Part shown: one piece after another, positions 5,616 through 5,894 of the stretch
Position numbering within the stretch: position 1 is the first letter of the stretch
Layout of the letters: each line of letters begins with the position of its first letter
Origin: WLWS01 sp047638675
GTDB lineage: Bacteria; Pseudomonadota; Gammaproteobacteria; Eutrophobiales; Eutrophobiaceae
DNA length: 5,894 nucleotides
Assembly: GCA_047638675.1 (NCBI GenBank)
Contig: JBLIML010000241.1
Coordinates: 1 to 5,894, forward strand
Direction of reading: 5' to 3'
Notes under the pieces: model-generated
The model's input: only the letters and a program-made list of their open reading frames with translations
What the model was told of the DNA's origin: nothing
Database searches by the model: none
Made by a program: the position numbers and the translations under genes

Positions 5616-5894
5616 CTATTTTTTTAAACTCACCAGGTGATCGTGCTCACCCTTTTTCACATTGAAGTGTTCAGGATATTTGCTGAGTAAATCGGTAAAG
5701 GTGTTACAAGCGTAATTGGATTCATCAAAGGTGGGATCCAGTCGTTTAACTACGGGTCTGATGGCTGCCTTTACGACCCAATCTTCACCATTCTTTTTAG
5801 ATATCTGCGTGATTGCTTTCTTAATAAGTTCCGCTGCGTCTTTGACAGTAACCGTTTCCGATTCTGGCTCTTCTTCGATCACCTGTGGTTCAGC
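5616..5894 (-). CDS. C-terminal OST-HTH/LOTUS-domain fragment, possibly of an NYN-domain protein (5' end outside window)
   Basis: Only the last 92 codons are visible. The frame is open to the right edge, so the GTG at 5882 need not be a start. An acidic, Pro/Glu-rich linker (AEPQVIEEEPESE) leads into about 75 residues that resemble an OST-HTH/LOTUS winged-helix domain: a helix DAAELIKKAITQIS, then GEDWVVKAAIRPVVKRLDPTFDESNYACNTFTDLL split over the typical helices, with the hallmark LDPxFDxxNYxxxxFxDLL, and a final beta wing EHFNVKKGEHDHLVSL. In bacteria this domain is commonly the tail of NYN (PIN-like) ribonuclease proteins and is thought to bind RNA, so the missing N-terminal part may be an NYN nuclease; that is inference. 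The stop is TAG at 5616-5618, directly after a seven-A run. It probably shares a transcript with the amidase. Confidence 0.75.
   Translation of the reverse strand, partial: AEPQVIEEEPESETVTVKDAAELIKKAITQISKKNGEDWVVKAAIRPVVKRLDPTFDESNYACNTFTDLLSKYPEHFNVKKGEHDHLVSLKK

Noticed and set aside
5619..5627. Slippery-looking T-TTA-AAA with a seven-A run before the LOTUS stop, possibly frameshifting towards the amidase
   Set aside because: A -1 slip gives only about 14 extra codons and stops at a TGA overlapping the amidase start; fusion to the amidase would need +1, for which the site is not suited. A Lys-Lys end is common.
1..5894. Search for tRNA, rRNA, CRISPR arrays, insertion sequences, integrase or toxin-antitoxin genes
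   Set aside because: No repeated spacer pattern, transposase motif, cloverleaf or terminal inverted repeats with target duplication were seen.

Overview
The window reads like chromosomal DNA of a Gram-negative proteobacterium, most likely a gammaproteobacterium. The evidence is a Dcp-type M3 peptidase, a twin-arginine-exported amidase and a protein with an OST-HTH/LOTUS tail, all closest in style to that group, plus moderate base composition by eye and AT-rich intergenic DNA. No taxon can be fixed from the sequence alone. There are five protein genes; two run off the window ends.

Layout. Positions 2-1798 (+) hold the last ~600 codons of a peptidyl-dipeptidase Dcp-like metallopeptidase, cut at its 5' end by the window edge. 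It converges, across 42 bp, with four genes on the minus strand. In transcription order (right to left) these are: the C-terminal end of a protein with an OST-HTH/LOTUS domain (5616-5894, cut by the right edge); 37 bp later a Tat-exported amidase-signature hydrolase (4004-5578); a 249-bp gap with several inverted repeats; a zinc-free MDR quinone-oxidoreductase-like enzyme (2747-3754); and 60 bp later a 2-keto-4-pentenoate hydratase-like protein with a Sec-type signal peptide (1841-2686).

How they may work together. The MDR and hydratase genes probably form a two-gene operon driven from the 249-bp gap, which carries two dyads that could be operators. The LOTUS gene and the amidase are close enough to be co-transcribed. 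Two of the three complete enzymes (amidase, hydratase) carry export signals, so a periplasmic small-molecule role is conceivable, but no substrate can be named.

Novelty. I see no mobile element, CRISPR array, tRNA, rRNA or defence system. The items most worth a second look are the exported hydratase with an Asp in place of a usual Glu metal ligand, the dyads upstream of the MDR gene, a 9-bp inverted repeat enclosing 33 nt after the amidase, and uncertain non-ATG starts for the amidase and hydratase.
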